A DNA stretch of 64,000 nt, taken from positions 1 through 64,000 of the forward strand of contig NZ_JAKILC010000001.1 in the NCBI RefSeq assembly GCF_023283845.1, in the 5' to 3' direction. Position 1 is the first letter of the stretch. The number at the start of each line of letters is the position of its first letter. The position numbers and the translations under genes are program-made. Positions 36,796-45,364 of the stretch are shown here, one piece after another. The notes under the pieces are model-generated. The model was given only the letters and a program-made list of their open reading frames with translations, was not told the origin of the DNA and did no database searches. This stretch comes from Shewanella marinintestina. Its GTDB lineage: Bacteria > Pseudomonadota > Gammaproteobacteria > Enterobacterales > Shewanellaceae.

Positions 36796-38232
36796 ATGAG
36801 CGCTGATAAACACCTACAAAGTTGGCAAGAACGTTTCGAAATGGCTGAGGCTATGCAGCCTCTACTTGGTAAGTTATATCGTAACCAAGGTGTAGAAGTC
36901 GTCGTCTATGGCAAACCTCTGCTAAATGCTTCTACAATCGAAATCATTAAATCGCATCGTTTAGTGCGTCGCCATGTTGGTGAAAAACTAAGACTACGTG
37001 AAAGTTTCCCATTTATCGAGGCTTTAAGTAAGCTTGCGGTAAAACAGTGCAAAGTAGATATCGGTAAGCTAGCAGTTAATTACTGGCGTGAATATCCAGA
37101 TGCAAGCCAGATCGAAGCTTATATGAGCCGTGAACTTGCAGATGCAATTACCCAAGAAGATACTGAAGAAGCAAGAGACGTTGTTCTTTATGGTTTCGGC
37201 CGTATCGGACGTTTACTTGCACGTCTGCTAATTGAAAGAACTGGTGTAAGCAATAAGCTGCGACTTCGTGCTATCGTTTTACGCGGTGGTCGTAAAGGGG
37301 ATTTAGAAAAGCGCGCAAGCTTATTGCGTCGTGATTCTGTGCATGGACCTTTCAACGGTTCAGTAGAGGTCGATGAAGAAAATAATGCAATCATCGCCAA
37401 CGGCACCTATATCCAAGTTATTTATGCAAATTCTCCAGATGAAGTTGATTACACTAAATTTGGAATTTCAAATGCATTAGTAGTTGATAACACGGGTATT
37501 TGGAAAGACGAAGCAGGCCTTGGATTGCACCTTAAGTCTCCTGGTGCTAGTAAAGTACTTTTAACTGCTCCAGCTAAAGGCGCGATTAAAAACGTAGTAT
37601 ACGGTGTTAACGAATCAGACATTCTTGATGAAGATAAAATTGTATCTGCAGCAAGCTGTACTACAAACGCTATTACTCCGATCCTTAAAGCAGTAAACGA
37701 TAAGTACGGTATCGTTAATGGCCATGTAGAGACAATTCACTCCTACACCAATGACCAAAACCTTATCGATAACTACCACAGTGCAGATCGTCGCGGTCGT
37801 AGTGCGCCATTAAACATGGTAATTACGGAAACGGGTGCAGCGAAAGCAGTATCGAAAGCATTACCTGTACTTGAAGGTAAATTAACAGGTAACGCAATTC
37901 GTGTTCCGACTCCGAACGTTTCAATGGCAATTATTAGCCTCAACCTAAACGGTGAGACTAATAAGCATGACATGAACGAATACCTAAAAGATATGGCGTT
38001 ACAGTCAGATCTACAAAACCAAATTGATTACACTGACTCGACTGAAATCGTTTCAAGTGACTTAGTTGGTTCTCGTTATGCAGGTGTACTTGATTCACAA
38101 GCAACAATTGCAGAAGGTAACCGTACAATCCTTTATGTATGGTACGACAACGAGTTTGGTTATAGCTGCCAGGTAGTAGGTGTTATGCAAAAAATGCTTA
38201 ACCTTAACTATCAATCATTACCAGTAGGTTAA
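36796..38232 (+). CDS. Long-form glyceraldehyde-3-phosphate dehydrogenase
   Basis: A 478-residue GAPDH-family enzyme, about 140 residues longer than GapA because of an N-terminal helical extension (about 1-125) that replaces nothing in the core. The Rossmann motif follows as 'VVLYGFGRIGRLLARLL', the active site is 'SAASCTTNAITPILKA' with catalytic Cys, and 'IHSYTNDQNLIDNYHSADRRGRSAP' and 'WYDNEFGYSCQ' are present. The start at ATG 36796 (MSADKHLQ) has AAAGGA 7 bases upstream; the frame is open to 36679. In related bacteria a second GAPDH works in gluconeogenesis; this role is inference. A terminator follows. Confidence 0.87.
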   Translation: MSADKHLQSWQERFEMAEAMQPLLGKLYRNQGVEVVVYGKPLLNASTIEIIKSHRLVRRHVGEKLRLRESFPFIEALSKLAVKQCKVDIGKLAVNYWREYPDASQIEAYMSRELADAITQEDTEEARDVVLYGFGRIGRLLARLLIERTGVSNKLRLRAIVLRGGRKGDLEKRASLLRRDSVHGPFNGSVEVDEENNAIIANGTYIQVIYANSPDEVDYTKFGISNALVVDNTGIWKDEAGLGLHLKSPGASKVLLTAPAKGAIKNVVYGVNESDILDEDKIVSAASCTTNAITPILKAVNDKYGIVNGHVETIHSYTNDQNLIDNYHSADRRGRSAPLNMVITETGAAKAVSKALPVLEGKLTGNAIRVPTPNVSMAIISLNLNGETNKHDMNEYLKDMALQSDLQNQIDYTDSTEIVSSDLVGSRYAGVLDSQATIAEGNRTILYVWYDNEFGYSCQVVGVMQKMLNLNYQSLPVG

Positions 38233-38270
38233 ATTAGTCGTATATTGACCTTAAGCGGTATTTGCTCAAG

Positions 38271-38299
38271 AAGCCTCTTTATCTAAAGAGGCTTTTTTT
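38271..38299 (+). terminator. Rho-independent terminator after the second gap gene
   Basis: Stem AAGCCTCTTT / AAAGAGGCTT with ATCT loop and T7. Confidence 0.9.
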
Positions 38300-38895
38300 A
38301 TGATGCAGAAAACTCATGGCTGAACATCTTAAATTCTTGCAAATAAGGGGGCACAACTGCCTATCCTTGTTATTGGAATCCAATTAAGAGAGCAGGTAGT
38401 TGTTAAGGTTTACTTTTGCTGATATCAGCCGTGACAATGATGTCTAGTTAGGGTGAAACCTTTTGGGAAATAGCGTCGTTCTTCAAGGTTAAGCGATAAG
38501 CAAAAAATACGTTCAAGTAATATGTACTTGATGAACTCTTAATCTGCGTAAAGTATTTTCTCTACGTAAATAGAAACAAGCACTTGTCTCCTGTCACAGT
38601 TCTGACTCTATTAACGGATAGAATTCTCACAGTTAACGATATTGATTGCTTTACTAAGGATAGTTAACCAAGATCTTACGATTAAATTTAGACACAAAAT
38701 ATCCCAATAAACAGATAATTTAGGGATGAAAACCCTCAAAAAGCTTAAAACCCGCTAGGGTTGATGAATTTAGCATCAAACAGTCATAAATTCGTTTTAT
38801 CACGATTGACTCTCTCATCTAAATCGGTAGAATGCCATTCCGTAGTCAAGGGGAAGCGAACGAAGCGACAACTTGAATGCAGTTTAAATTGAAAT
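38300..38895. other. Gene-free stretch with the tRNA operon promoter at its end
   Basis: About 600 bases. The inverted pair ACAACTGCCT ... AGGTAGTTGT (38352-38403) is the only other structure noted. The tRNA promoter is listed separately. Confidence 0.5.
38806..38833 (+). promoter_or_regulatory. Promoter of the Gly-Cys-Leu tRNA operon
   Basis: TTGACT (38806-38811), a 16-base spacer and TAGAAT (38828-38833) fit a sigma-70 promoter about 60 bases before tRNA-Gly. Confidence 0.8.
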
Positions 38896-38971
38896 GCGAC
38901 ATTAGCTCAGTTGGTAGAGCGATACCTTGCCAAGGTATAGGTCATCGGTTCGAACCCGATATGTCGCTCCA
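38896..38971 (+). tRNA. glyW: tRNA-Gly (GCC)
   Basis: A complete cloverleaf: acceptor GCGACAT/ATGTCGC, anticodon loop TTGCCAA (anticodon GCC), T-arm GGTTCGAACCC-type, encoded CCA. First of a Gly-Cys-Leu operon corresponding to E. coli glyW-cysT-leuZ. Confidence 0.97.
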
Positions 38972-38984
38972 ATTTACATTATGT

Positions 38985-39058
38985 GGCGCGATGGCAGAAT
39001 GGCTATGCTGCGGATTGCAAATCCGTCGATCTCGGTTCGACTCCGGGTCGCGCCTCCA
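38985..39058 (+). tRNA. cysT: tRNA-Cys (GCA), copy 1
   Basis: Acceptor GGCGCGA/TCGCGCC, anticodon loop TTGCAAA (GCA), encoded CCA. It follows tRNA-Gly by 13 bases. Confidence 0.97.
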
Positions 39059-39138
39059 CAAATAAGAATTTGGTGAGTTTCCAGAAAACGGAGACAGTAT
39101 TAGTACCGATAATACGTATCATCAAAATCAAAGAGTTT

Positions 39139-39224
39139 GCCCGTGTGGTGGAATCGGTAGACACAAGGGATTTAAAATCCCTCGCTGAATAAGCGTGCCA
39201 GTTCAAGTCTGGCCACGGGTACCA
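39139..39224 (+). tRNA. leuZ: tRNA-Leu (TAA), copy 1
   Basis: Class II tRNA with long variable arm (86 nt). Anticodon stem AGGGA/TCCCT with loop TTTAAAA gives anticodon TAA; CCA is encoded. Copies 2 and 3 are identical. Confidence 0.97.
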
Positions 39225-39230
39225 TCATCA

Positions 39231-39259
39231 AAGCCTCCGCATCAAGCGGGGGCTTTTTT
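39231..39259 (+). terminator. Terminator after tRNA-Leu copy 1
   Basis: Stem AAGCCTCCGC / GCGGGGGCTT with ATCAA loop and T6. The same hairpin recurs after each intact tRNA-Leu and after most remnants. Confidence 0.9.
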
Positions 39260-39271
39260 GTTTCTGAGATA

Positions 39272-39345
39272 AAGTGGATGTTAAAAATCTCTCGCACTCT
39301 TCATTGAAATCAGGCGCGCCAGTTCAAGCCCGACCACGGGTACCA
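39272..39345 (+). pseudogene. Decayed tRNA-Leu 3' half (remnant a)
   Basis: Keeps a worn anticodon-arm region (TTAAAAATCTCTCGC), a non-tRNA filler ACTCTTCATTGAAATCAGG, and a T-arm/acceptor end AGTTCAAGCC..CCACGGGTACCA. It lacks a 5' half, so it cannot be a functional tRNA. Confidence 0.75.
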
Positions 39346-39622
39346 CTATTAAAGCCTCTGCATTACACCTTAATATGAGCGAGCAGGTTGGTAATAAGCT
39401 TATTCAATATACAACCCATTACCGAAAGGCACTAGCTGTTACCTGAATAGGAAAAATCAGTCATCGCCTTTATTACTGCCGTCATTAATTAACCCAAAAC
39501 TACGAAAACCAGATCGCAAGTAAACGGGGTCGACTCAAAGCTATAAAATAACCACTAATTGAATATATTTTACCATTTTAGAATGCGTTTTAAGCAATTG
39601 AATAAAATAAACAAATAACCGG

Positions 39623-39650
39623 TTGACTCAATTTTATAATCAAGTAAAGT
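39623..39650 (+). promoter_or_regulatory. Promoter of the second Cys-Leu unit
   Basis: TTGACT, 16-base spacer, TAAAGT (39645-39650). The same pattern is at 40568-40595, so each copy carries its own promoter. Confidence 0.7.
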
Positions 39651-39683
39651 ACGCCTCGTTCCTAGCAACATGGGAATCAAGAG

Positions 39684-39757
39684 GGCGCGATGGCAGAATG
39701 GCTATGCTGCGGATTGCAAATCCGTCGATCTCGGTTCGACTCCGGGTCGCGCCTCCA
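39684..39757 (+). tRNA. tRNA-Cys (GCA), copy 2
   Basis: Sequence identical to copy 1, including CCA. It is the first gene of repeat unit A. Confidence 0.97.
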
Positions 39758-39884
39758 TAACTTCTAAGTCAGTTTACTGATAGAAGTATAAAGAATAAGA
39801 GTTTGGTGAGCTCACTTAATCGCATTTAGATAAGAGTGAGCAGTATTGGTACCGACATTACGTATCATCAAAATCAAAGAGTTT

Positions 39885-39970
39885 GCCCGTGTGGTGGAAT
39901 CGGTAGACACAAGGGATTTAAAATCCCTCGCTGAATAAGCGTGCCAGTTCAAGTCTGGCCACGGGTACCA
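39885..39970 (+). tRNA. tRNA-Leu (TAA), copy 2
   Basis: Identical to copy 1 over 86 bases, anticodon TAA, CCA encoded. It is followed by the GCCTCCGC...GCGGGGGC terminator (about 39977-40005). Confidence 0.97.
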
Positions 39971-40081
39971 TCATTAAAGCCTCCGCATCAAGCGGGGGCT
40001 TTTTTGTTTCTGATGCAAACTTACTGAGCAATCCATTTGTTGTGAAAGCTTTTGTGTCTTTGCCGCTGACGATAAAAGCAC

Positions 40082-40152
40082 AAGGGATTCGTTTTTTATA
40101 ACAGACGCCTCGCCAATAAAGGGGGCCTGTTCAAGCCCGGCCACGGGTACCA
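40082..40152 (+). pseudogene. Decayed tRNA-Leu 3' half (remnant b)
   Basis: AAGGGATTCGTTTTTTATAA resembles a broken anticodon arm. The T-arm and acceptor end TTCAAGCCCGGCCACGGGTA plus CCA remain, followed by another terminator hairpin. Confidence 0.65.
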
Positions 40153-40202
40153 TCATTAAAGCCTCCGCATTAAGCGGGGGCTTTTTTGTAACTGAGATAG
40201 AA

Positions 40203-40273
40203 TTGATTTTAAATAAAACTCGCACTCTTCATTGAAAACAGGCTTACCAGTTCAAGTAAGCCCACGGATACGA
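40203..40273 (+). pseudogene. Decayed tRNA-Leu 3' half (remnant c)
   Basis: ACTCGCACTCTTCATTGAAA filler as in remnant a, then a T-arm-like AGTTCAAGTAAGCCCACGG ending ATACGA. It is the most diverged copy in unit A. Confidence 0.6.
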
Positions 40274-40567
40274 TCTTCACCATGAAGAGTGACTAAACTG
40301 TCTTTTTACTGACAGAAAGAAGTAAGGGCCCTTACCACAGCACTTCAATACTAGTGGCTGGCACCCATCACAACTAAGCCTCTATAGACCAGAATCTAAG
40401 CTTGTAAGAGGGGAAATGAAAAAGATTAATCGAAATAAAGTTCATTCAACATGACGATGATGATCATGATCCTGGTGGTTACCTGTTATTAATTAATCAC
40501 CAATAGCACATATTTCGTCTTGATAGAATATGTTTTAAGCAGTTGAATAAAATAAACAAATAAGCGG

Positions 40568-40595
40568 TTGACTCATTTTCATAATCGAGTAAAGT
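40568..40595 (+). promoter_or_regulatory. Promoter of the third Cys-Leu unit
   Basis: TTGACT (40568-40573), 16-base spacer, TAAAGT (40590-40595). Confidence 0.7.
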
Positions 40596-40629
40596 ATTCC
40601 TCGTTCCCAGCAACAATGGGAAACAAAAG

Positions 40630-40703
40630 GGCGCGATGGCAGAATGGCTATGCTGCGGATTGCAAATCCGTCGATCTCGGTTCGACTCCGGGTCGCGCCT
40701 CCA
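40630..40703 (+). tRNA. tRNA-Cys (GCA), copy 3
   Basis: Sequence identical to copies 1 and 2, with CCA encoded. Confidence 0.97.
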
Positions 40704-40830
40704 TAACTTCTAAGTCAGTTTACTGGTAGAAGTATAAAGAATAAGAGTTTGGTGAGTTCACTTAATCGCATTTAGATAAGAGTGAGCAGTATTGGTACCG
40801 ACATTACGTATCATCAAAATCAAAGAGTTT

Positions 40831-40916
40831 GCCCGTGTGGTGGAATCGGTAGACACAAGGGATTTAAAATCCCTCGCTGAATAAGCGTGCCAGTTCAAGT
40901 CTGGCCACGGGTACCA
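40831..40916 (+). tRNA. tRNA-Leu (TAA), copy 3
   Basis: Identical to copies 1 and 2, followed by the same terminator (about 40923-40951). Confidence 0.97.
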
Positions 40917-41028
40917 TCATTAAAGCCTCCGCATCAAGCGGGGGCTTTTTTGTTTCTGATGCAAACTTACTGAGTAATCCATTTGTTGTGAAAGCTTTTG
41001 TGTCTTTGCCGCTGACGATAAAAGCACA

Positions 41029-41099
41029 AGGGATTCGTTTTTTATAACAGACGCCTCGCCAATAAAGGGGGGCCAGTTCAAGTCTGGCCACGGGTACCA
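41029..41099 (+). pseudogene. Decayed tRNA-Leu 3' half (remnant d)
   Basis: Counterpart of remnant b in unit B. Its T-arm/acceptor end CAGTTCAAGTCTGGCCACGG is closer to the intact tRNA than remnant b, so the two units have diverged or been converted since duplication. Confidence 0.65.
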
Positions 41100-41150
41100 T
41101 CATTAAAGCCTCCGCATTAAGCGGGGGCTTTTTTGTAACTGAGATAAAGT

Positions 41151-41220
41151 GGATTTTTAAAATCCCTCGCACTCTTCATTGAAATCAGGGGCGCCTGTTC
41201 AAGCCCAACCACGGGTACCA
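41151..41220 (+). pseudogene. Decayed tRNA-Leu 3' half (remnant e)
   Basis: GATTTTTAAAATCCCTCGC resembles the anticodon arm, then the ACTCTTCATTGAAATCAG filler and TTCAAGCCCAACCACGGGTA ending CCA, followed by a terminator hairpin. Confidence 0.7.
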
Positions 41221-41270
41221 TCATTAAAGCCTCCGCATCAAGCGGAGGCTTTTTGTATCTGAGATAGAAT

Positions 41271-41340
41271 GGATATTAAAAATCGCTCGCACTCTTCATC
41301 GAAAACAGGTGTGCTAGCTCAAGTCTGTCGACGGTTACCA
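41271..41340 (+). pseudogene. Decayed tRNA-Leu 3' half (remnant f)
   Basis: ATATTAAAAATCGCTCGC, filler ACTCTTCATCGAAAACAGG, then a mutated T-arm end ACGGTTACCA. It is the last and most worn copy of the series before the next gene. Confidence 0.6.
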
Positions 41341-41551
41341 TCATCAAAGCCTCTGTATTAACGTATAACGTTTTTTAGCTACATTTTAGAATTACAGGCA
41401 CTAAGCCTATCTGGTTTGCGGTAGCTTTTTAAATTGAACGTTTTTTAATCTCTTTAGTCTTACTTCTACGACTCAATAAAAACGATGAATAAAGACGGAG
41501 TTAGTTGTAGAACATTGCTCATGCTTTCATATATTGTTTAATGGAGGAACG

Positions 41552-41992
41552 ATGAATATTATCTCTAAGCTTCTGTACCTATTTGCTTTTACATTAATTC
41601 TTTACCCATTGTGGGGCATGTTAAGTCCATTAACTTTTTTAACTGAATTAATCGAAGATTATCCAAAAGCAATAGAGGCCGCACCTTTGCAAGTTAGAAT
41701 CGTCGCGTTACTTATGCTTATTGAGAATGGCTTCTTGGCAAGCGCATTATTTACTATTAGTGGATTTATCGATAATCCCAATAGACTCTACAAAATAAAA
41801 ACGGCAGGCTTACTTTTGCTACTTTATCCGTTTGTATTAACGGTAATTAACGCATTGAGTGGGGTGGTTTTACATAGCCATTTAACTGAGGCAGCATTAG
41901 TGATTGAACTATCAGCACAAACCTTGTTTTATAGCGTTATGGGTCTTGCTTTAATTGGCATATATCAAGCGCAGAAAAAAAAGGCTATATGA
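41552..41992 (+). CDS. Small membrane protein with four predicted helices
   Basis: A 146-residue inner-membrane protein with hydrophobic stretches at about 5-27, 48-70, 84-104 and 116-138 and a basic C-terminal tail ('YQAQKKKAI'). The ATG at 41552 has a strong GGAGG 6 bases before it. The family is not recognised; it looks like a DUF2975-type small membrane protein but I am not sure. It lies alone between the tRNA cluster and the converging tus operon. Confidence 0.65.
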   Translation: MNIISKLLYLFAFTLILYPLWGMLSPLTFLTELIEDYPKAIEAAPLQVRIVALLMLIENGFLASALFTISGFIDNPNRLYKIKTAGLLLLLYPFVLTVINALSGVVLHSHLTEAALVIELSAQTLFYSVMGLALIGIYQAQKKKAI

Positions 41993-42056
41993 AGTTTAAA
42001 TTTGGGAAAGCCCAATTTAACAGGGCTTTTGAAGATTTGATTATGGCAAAGTGAGT

Positions 42057-42386
42057 CTAAATACATTTAGCCGGTTTCGGTAAACCTGCGATTTTTGTCG
42101 CTTGCTTTGCGGGTCCGACTGGGAATAGGGTGTAGAGGTATTTAGAGTTACCTTTATCTGCTCCTAACTTTAAACCAATAGCTTTAACTAACACTCTAAT
42201 AGCTGGACTGGTTTTAAACTCTAAATAAAAGTCTCGGACAAAGTTGACCACTTCCCAGTGCGCCTCAGTGAGAGTGATGTCTTCTTCTGCGGCAATAATT
42301 GGAGCAAGCTCAGGAGTCCAGTCATTAACAGACTTTAGGTAGCCTTGGTGATCCGTTTCGATTTGTGTTCCGTTGAATTCAATCAT
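42057..42386 (-). CDS. tusE: Sulfurtransferase TusE (DsrC family)
   Basis: A 109-residue TusE/DsrC protein that accepts persulfide sulfur from TusD and passes it to MnmA during 2-thiouridine formation in tRNA. The penultimate catalytic Cys is in the C-terminal 'KPAKCI', and '[39 protein letters not shown]' is typical of the family. The start at ATG 42386 (MIEFNGT) gives the normal length; the longer frame overlaps tusB. It is the last gene of a tusDCBE cluster on the minus strand. Confidence 0.92.
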   Translation of the reverse strand: MIEFNGTQIETDHQGYLKSVNDWTPELAPIIAAEEDITLTEAHWEVVNFVRDFYLEFKTSPAIRVLVKAIGLKLGADKGNSKYLYTLFPVGPAKQATKIAGLPKPAKCI

Positions 42387-42387
42387 T

Positions 42388-42669
42388 TTACCAACTAATA
42401 ACTTTATTAAATTTAAGACTGAGAGAGACAAACTCATCGTAATTGATTTGTTTTGTGTCTTTTAAAAGGCTTGTAAGTCCACGAGCAATGACATCTTCTT
42501 GCAATGCTGCCACATTATACTCTTTTAACTGTGTGGCCCAAGCTTGCTTTAGCAAGCAGTTAACCGAATTACCTGTCAGCAAAATAGAATCCGATTGCGT
42601 TGCATAACGTAAGCAGGTCTTTAATGCAGAACTTTGCTCAGGTGAGCTTTGTATTAGGTGTAAAATCAT
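42388..42669 (-). CDS. tusB: Sulfur relay protein TusB
   Basis: A 93-residue DsrH/TusB subunit of the TusBCD heterohexamer. '[22 protein letters not shown]' and '[15 protein letters not shown]' match the family. Its start overlaps the tusC stop by one base and it ends one base before tusE, so translation is coupled. It has no catalytic Cys role of its own in the relay. Confidence 0.88.
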   Translation of the reverse strand: MILHLIQSSPEQSSALKTCLRYATQSDSILLTGNSVNCLLKQAWATQLKEYNVAALQEDVIARGLTSLLKDTKQINYDEFVSLSLKFNKVISW

Positions 42670-43025
42670 TAGAAAACGATAACCTCATCCACTGCATTTA
42701 AATGGCTAGCAATCTCTTCTGGTGCGCTTAAGGTTACGCCAATCCGCAGTTCTTGTTCTGACAGTCCCAACTCTTGGATAGATTCGCTACACACCAAGAC
42801 TGTATCTATGTCATACAAAGGTAATGCGCCTAATGTCGCAATATAGTCTTTAGCTCCAATAGATTCAGGGTCTTGGTCTTTTAGCAGAGTTAACACTGCC
42901 TCATTAGTAAATAACAAGCTAACTTCTTGCTCAAAACTTGCGCTGAGCAAAGACAAATCAAGGCCTTCTCGGCCATGTGCAGTACCATGAGGTGGCTGCT
43001 TGAAAACAATACACAATTTTTTCAT
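42669..43025 (-). CDS. tusC: Sulfur relay protein TusC
   Basis: A 118-residue DsrF/TusC subunit. The N-terminus 'KLCIVFKQPPHGTAHGREGLDLSLLSASF' is characteristic. It is cotranscribed with tusD upstream (37 bases away) and overlaps tusB. Confidence 0.9.
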   Translation of the reverse strand: MKKLCIVFKQPPHGTAHGREGLDLSLLSASFEQEVSLLFTNEAVLTLLKDQDPESIGAKDYIATLGALPLYDIDTVLVCSESIQELGLSEQELRIGVTLSAPEEIASHLNAVDEVIVF

Positions 43026-43062
43026 AAACGCTTTTGGCCTTGCAAAAAGATTAACTCAAAAG

Positions 43063-43452
43063 TTAAAAGCAGACTAATCTATCAGCCGATTCTATGCCGA
43101 TCACTAACTCACCTAGACCGCCCATAATAAACGGCGCCTGCATATTCCAGTGGCCGTGGCCACTCTCTTTTGCATCAGACTCGGACATAACGCCACGACG
43201 TAGTGCAGCGGAAACACAATTAACTAAGACTGTACCGTATTGGTTATGCAATTCAATCCAAGCTTGCATTAGGTCGAATTCATCGCTGGCTGGACTATTG
43301 AGGTAATTGGTATTCAACACACCATCTTGATAGAAAAAAATCTTATCAATACTGTGGCCACTCTCTAATGCGGATTTGGCGAAACGGTAGGCACTGTAAC
43401 TTGCTGCGTTACCGTATGCGGCAGAGTTAACCTGGATTATAAATTTGCTCAT
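43063..43452 (-). CDS. tusD: Sulfurtransferase TusD
   Basis: A 129-residue DsrE/TusD subunit and the sulfur-accepting member of TusBCD. The catalytic Cys is in 'TVLVNCVSAALRRGV'. It has 'FIIQVNSAAYGNAASYSAYRFAKSAL' at the N-terminus and 'GLGELVIGIESADRLVCF' at the C-terminus. First gene of tusDCBE. Confidence 0.92.
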   Translation of the reverse strand: MSKFIIQVNSAAYGNAASYSAYRFAKSALESGHSIDKIFFYQDGVLNTNYLNSPASDEFDLMQAWIELHNQYGTVLVNCVSAALRRGVMSESDAKESGHGHWNMQAPFIMGGLGELVIGIESADRLVCF

Positions 43453-43509
43453 GGTAAAAAAAATGGCCCTGTAATAGGACCATTTTAACTCAATTAAATT
43501 TAATTGGTA

Positions 43510-44172
43510 TTAGTCATCGCCGCCAATGCCCATTAAATGCAGTAGGGCAACGAAAAGGTTTAAGAAATCTAAGTATAAAGAGATGGTTGCGCGAATATAG
43601 TTAGTTTCGCCGCCATTAACGATTTTGCTTGTATCGTAAAGAATAAAGCCCGTCATTAACAGTGCGATACCCGCATTGAGTGCCATAAACACCATGCCGT
43701 TACCTAAGAATAAGTTAACCAGTAGGCCTACAACCATAATCACAAGACCAGCGATTAGGAAACCACGCATGAAAGAGAAATCTTTCTTAGTCGTTACTGC
43801 ATAGCCAGAAAGTGCAACAAAGATAACAGACGTTAAGCCTAACGCTTGCATAATTAGCTGTGGACCGTTTGCCATACCAGCATAGTGGTTAAGGATGTAA
43901 CCAAGCGATGCGCCTTGCATACCTGTAAAAGCGAATACCCAGAAGATCCCAGCACTAGAATCAGCTTTTTTAAGGGTTACAAACAATAACACTAAGCTAC
44001 CAAGAGATAGACCAAGAGACATCATAGGGCTGATGGCTAGAGCCATTGCCAAACCCGCACACACTGCAGAGAATGCAAGTGTCATAGAGAGCAGCATATA
44101 CGTATTTTTCAGCAGTTTATTTACCTCAACGGTAGTACTGCTATACGCGGTTTGTTGTGTCATATCTTTCAT
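43510..44172 (-). CDS. yccA: Bax-inhibitor-1 family membrane protein (YccA)
   Basis: A 220-residue BI-1/YccA protein with seven hydrophobic helices, which in E. coli interacts with and restrains the FtsH membrane protease. The C-terminal 'ATISLYLDFLNLFVALLHLMGIGGDD' and 'GFILYDTSKIVNGGETNYIRATIS' are family hallmarks. The start at ATG 44172 is set by GGAG 6 bases upstream; a few residues can be added from upstream starts. It follows the tus cluster, as in many Shewanella. Confidence 0.87.
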   Translation of the reverse strand: MKDMTQQTAYSSTTVEVNKLLKNTYMLLSMTLAFSAVCAGLAMALAISPMMSLGLSLGSLVLLFVTLKKADSSAGIFWVFAFTGMQGASLGYILNHYAGMANGPQLIMQALGLTSVIFVALSGYAVTTKKDFSFMRGFLIAGLVIMVVGLLVNLFLGNGMVFMALNAGIALLMTGFILYDTSKIVNGGETNYIRATISLYLDFLNLFVALLHLMGIGGDD

Positions 44173-44343
44173 TTCTTTCTCCGAAGACAAATATTCAAGC
44201 TATATAATTTGAGCACAAGATTAACAAGGAGTTCCTTAAATTAGATAAAAGGGAGTAAACCTTGCGTTAAGTTATTGAATCATACAGCAGCTAAACCAAG
44301 GTATAAAGCGCTTAACCGCCAAAATTAGCTAAGTTAAGCGTAG

Positions 44344-45246
44344 TTAATCTAACCAGTCTTTATGAAGTTTCTCGCTATCGCCCAAATAATCAAGTACCCA
44401 AGCCATGGCAGGGGACTTATTGGTAGCGTTCCAGGCTAAACAGCACGGACTGGTTTTATTGGGCCTTTCAAGCTGCTTTTCAATTAATGCACCGGTTTTA
44501 ATAAAGGGAAACGCAAAGTGGGCAGGCATATAGCCCACACCTAAACCTTCTCGAAAGCAGTTAATGGCGCGGATCCAGTCAGGCACAACTAATCTACGTT
44601 GATTTTCTAACAACCAGGTCATGCGTTTAGGGATCTCTCGAGAGGTATCTTCTAAACAAATAGAGGGGTATTGTCTTAACTCATCGTCAGTGAGTGGACG
44701 GTCGATATCAGCAAGAGGGTGATTTTTACCGACGAGAAAACACCATTCAATTTCGCCCATGTCTCTAAAGTGATAATCACCACCAACGGGAATAGCCGTT
44801 GTTGCACCAATCGCAATGTCACTGCGCCCAGTCGCAATTGATTCCCACACGCCATTAAACACTTCAATGCGAATAATTAGCTCAACATTGTCAAAGGTTC
44901 GATAAAAATCGGCGATTAAATTACTTATTTTGTCTGCGCGTACGATGTTATCGAGCGCAATTGATAGAGTGGGTTGCCACCCATTGGCAACACGTATGGT
45001 GTCTGCACGCATTGCGTCAATATCAGTGAGTAATGAGCGTGACTGTTTAACGAAGTGCTCTCCGGCTGCAGTTAAGCTAACGCTTCTGTGGTGGCGAACA
45101 AAAAGCACCACGCCCAGTTCTTCTTCTATTTGTTTAACTGCATAACTTACAGCTGAAGGGACTTTATGTAATTTATTGGCTGCGGCTGTAAAACTGCCCA
45201 CCCGAGCAACCATATCGATAAGTTGAAGAGACTGTTCTGAAAGCAT
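44344..45246 (-). CDS. punR: LysR-type regulator PunR
   Basis: A 300-residue LysR regulator closely matching E. coli PunR (YdhB). N-terminal HTH 'VGSFTAAANKLHKVPSAVSYAVKQIEEELGVVLF', then 'NGWQPTLSIALDNIVRADKISNLIADFYRTFDNVELI', 'VFNGVWESIATGRSDIAIGATTAIPVGG', 'EDTSREIPKRMTWLLENQRRLVVPDW'. PunR activates the purine-nucleoside exporter punC, which here lies divergently next to it, supporting the assignment. Inducer is probably a purine nucleoside. Confidence 0.9.
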   Translation of the reverse strand: MLSEQSLQLIDMVARVGSFTAAANKLHKVPSAVSYAVKQIEEELGVVLFVRHHRSVSLTAAGEHFVKQSRSLLTDIDAMRADTIRVANGWQPTLSIALDNIVRADKISNLIADFYRTFDNVELIIRIEVFNGVWESIATGRSDIAIGATTAIPVGGDYHFRDMGEIEWCFLVGKNHPLADIDRPLTDDELRQYPSICLEDTSREIPKRMTWLLENQRRLVVPDWIRAINCFREGLGVGYMPAHFAFPFIKTGALIEKQLERPNKTSPCCLAWNATNKSPAMAWVLDYLGDSEKLHKDWLD

Positions 45247-45364
45247 GGTTCACATCCTGCTGTGATTTTTTTTGATAGCTAATGTGAAAAATAAACGTTT
45301 CACAGCACATTAGCAAGTGTTTACACTGCGCGACTTTAATAAATCAAGATCAGAATTTCGAATT

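Larger units (their letters stand above)
39581..40270 (+). repeat. Direct repeat unit A (Cys-Leu duplication)
   Basis: About 690 bp nearly identical to 40526-41217 (offset about 945). Each unit holds its own promoter, tRNA-Cys, tRNA-Leu, a terminator and two tRNA-Leu remnants. It is a segmental duplication of the end of the original operon. Confidence 0.88.
40526..41217 (+). repeat. Direct repeat unit B (Cys-Leu duplication)
   Basis: Second copy of the ~690-bp unit beginning GAATATGTTTTAAGCAGTTG (39581 in unit A reads GAATGCGTTTTAAGCAATTG) and running through the tRNA-Cys, tRNA-Leu and remnants. Confidence 0.88.

Noticed and set aside
38352..38403. Hairpin ACAACTGCCT...AGGTAGTTGT as a small RNA
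   Set aside because: The arms are imperfect, the loop is long, and no promoter or terminator frames it.
39003..41172. Open frames read across the tRNA cluster
   Set aside because: They run through tRNAs and terminators and recur only because the DNA is duplicated.
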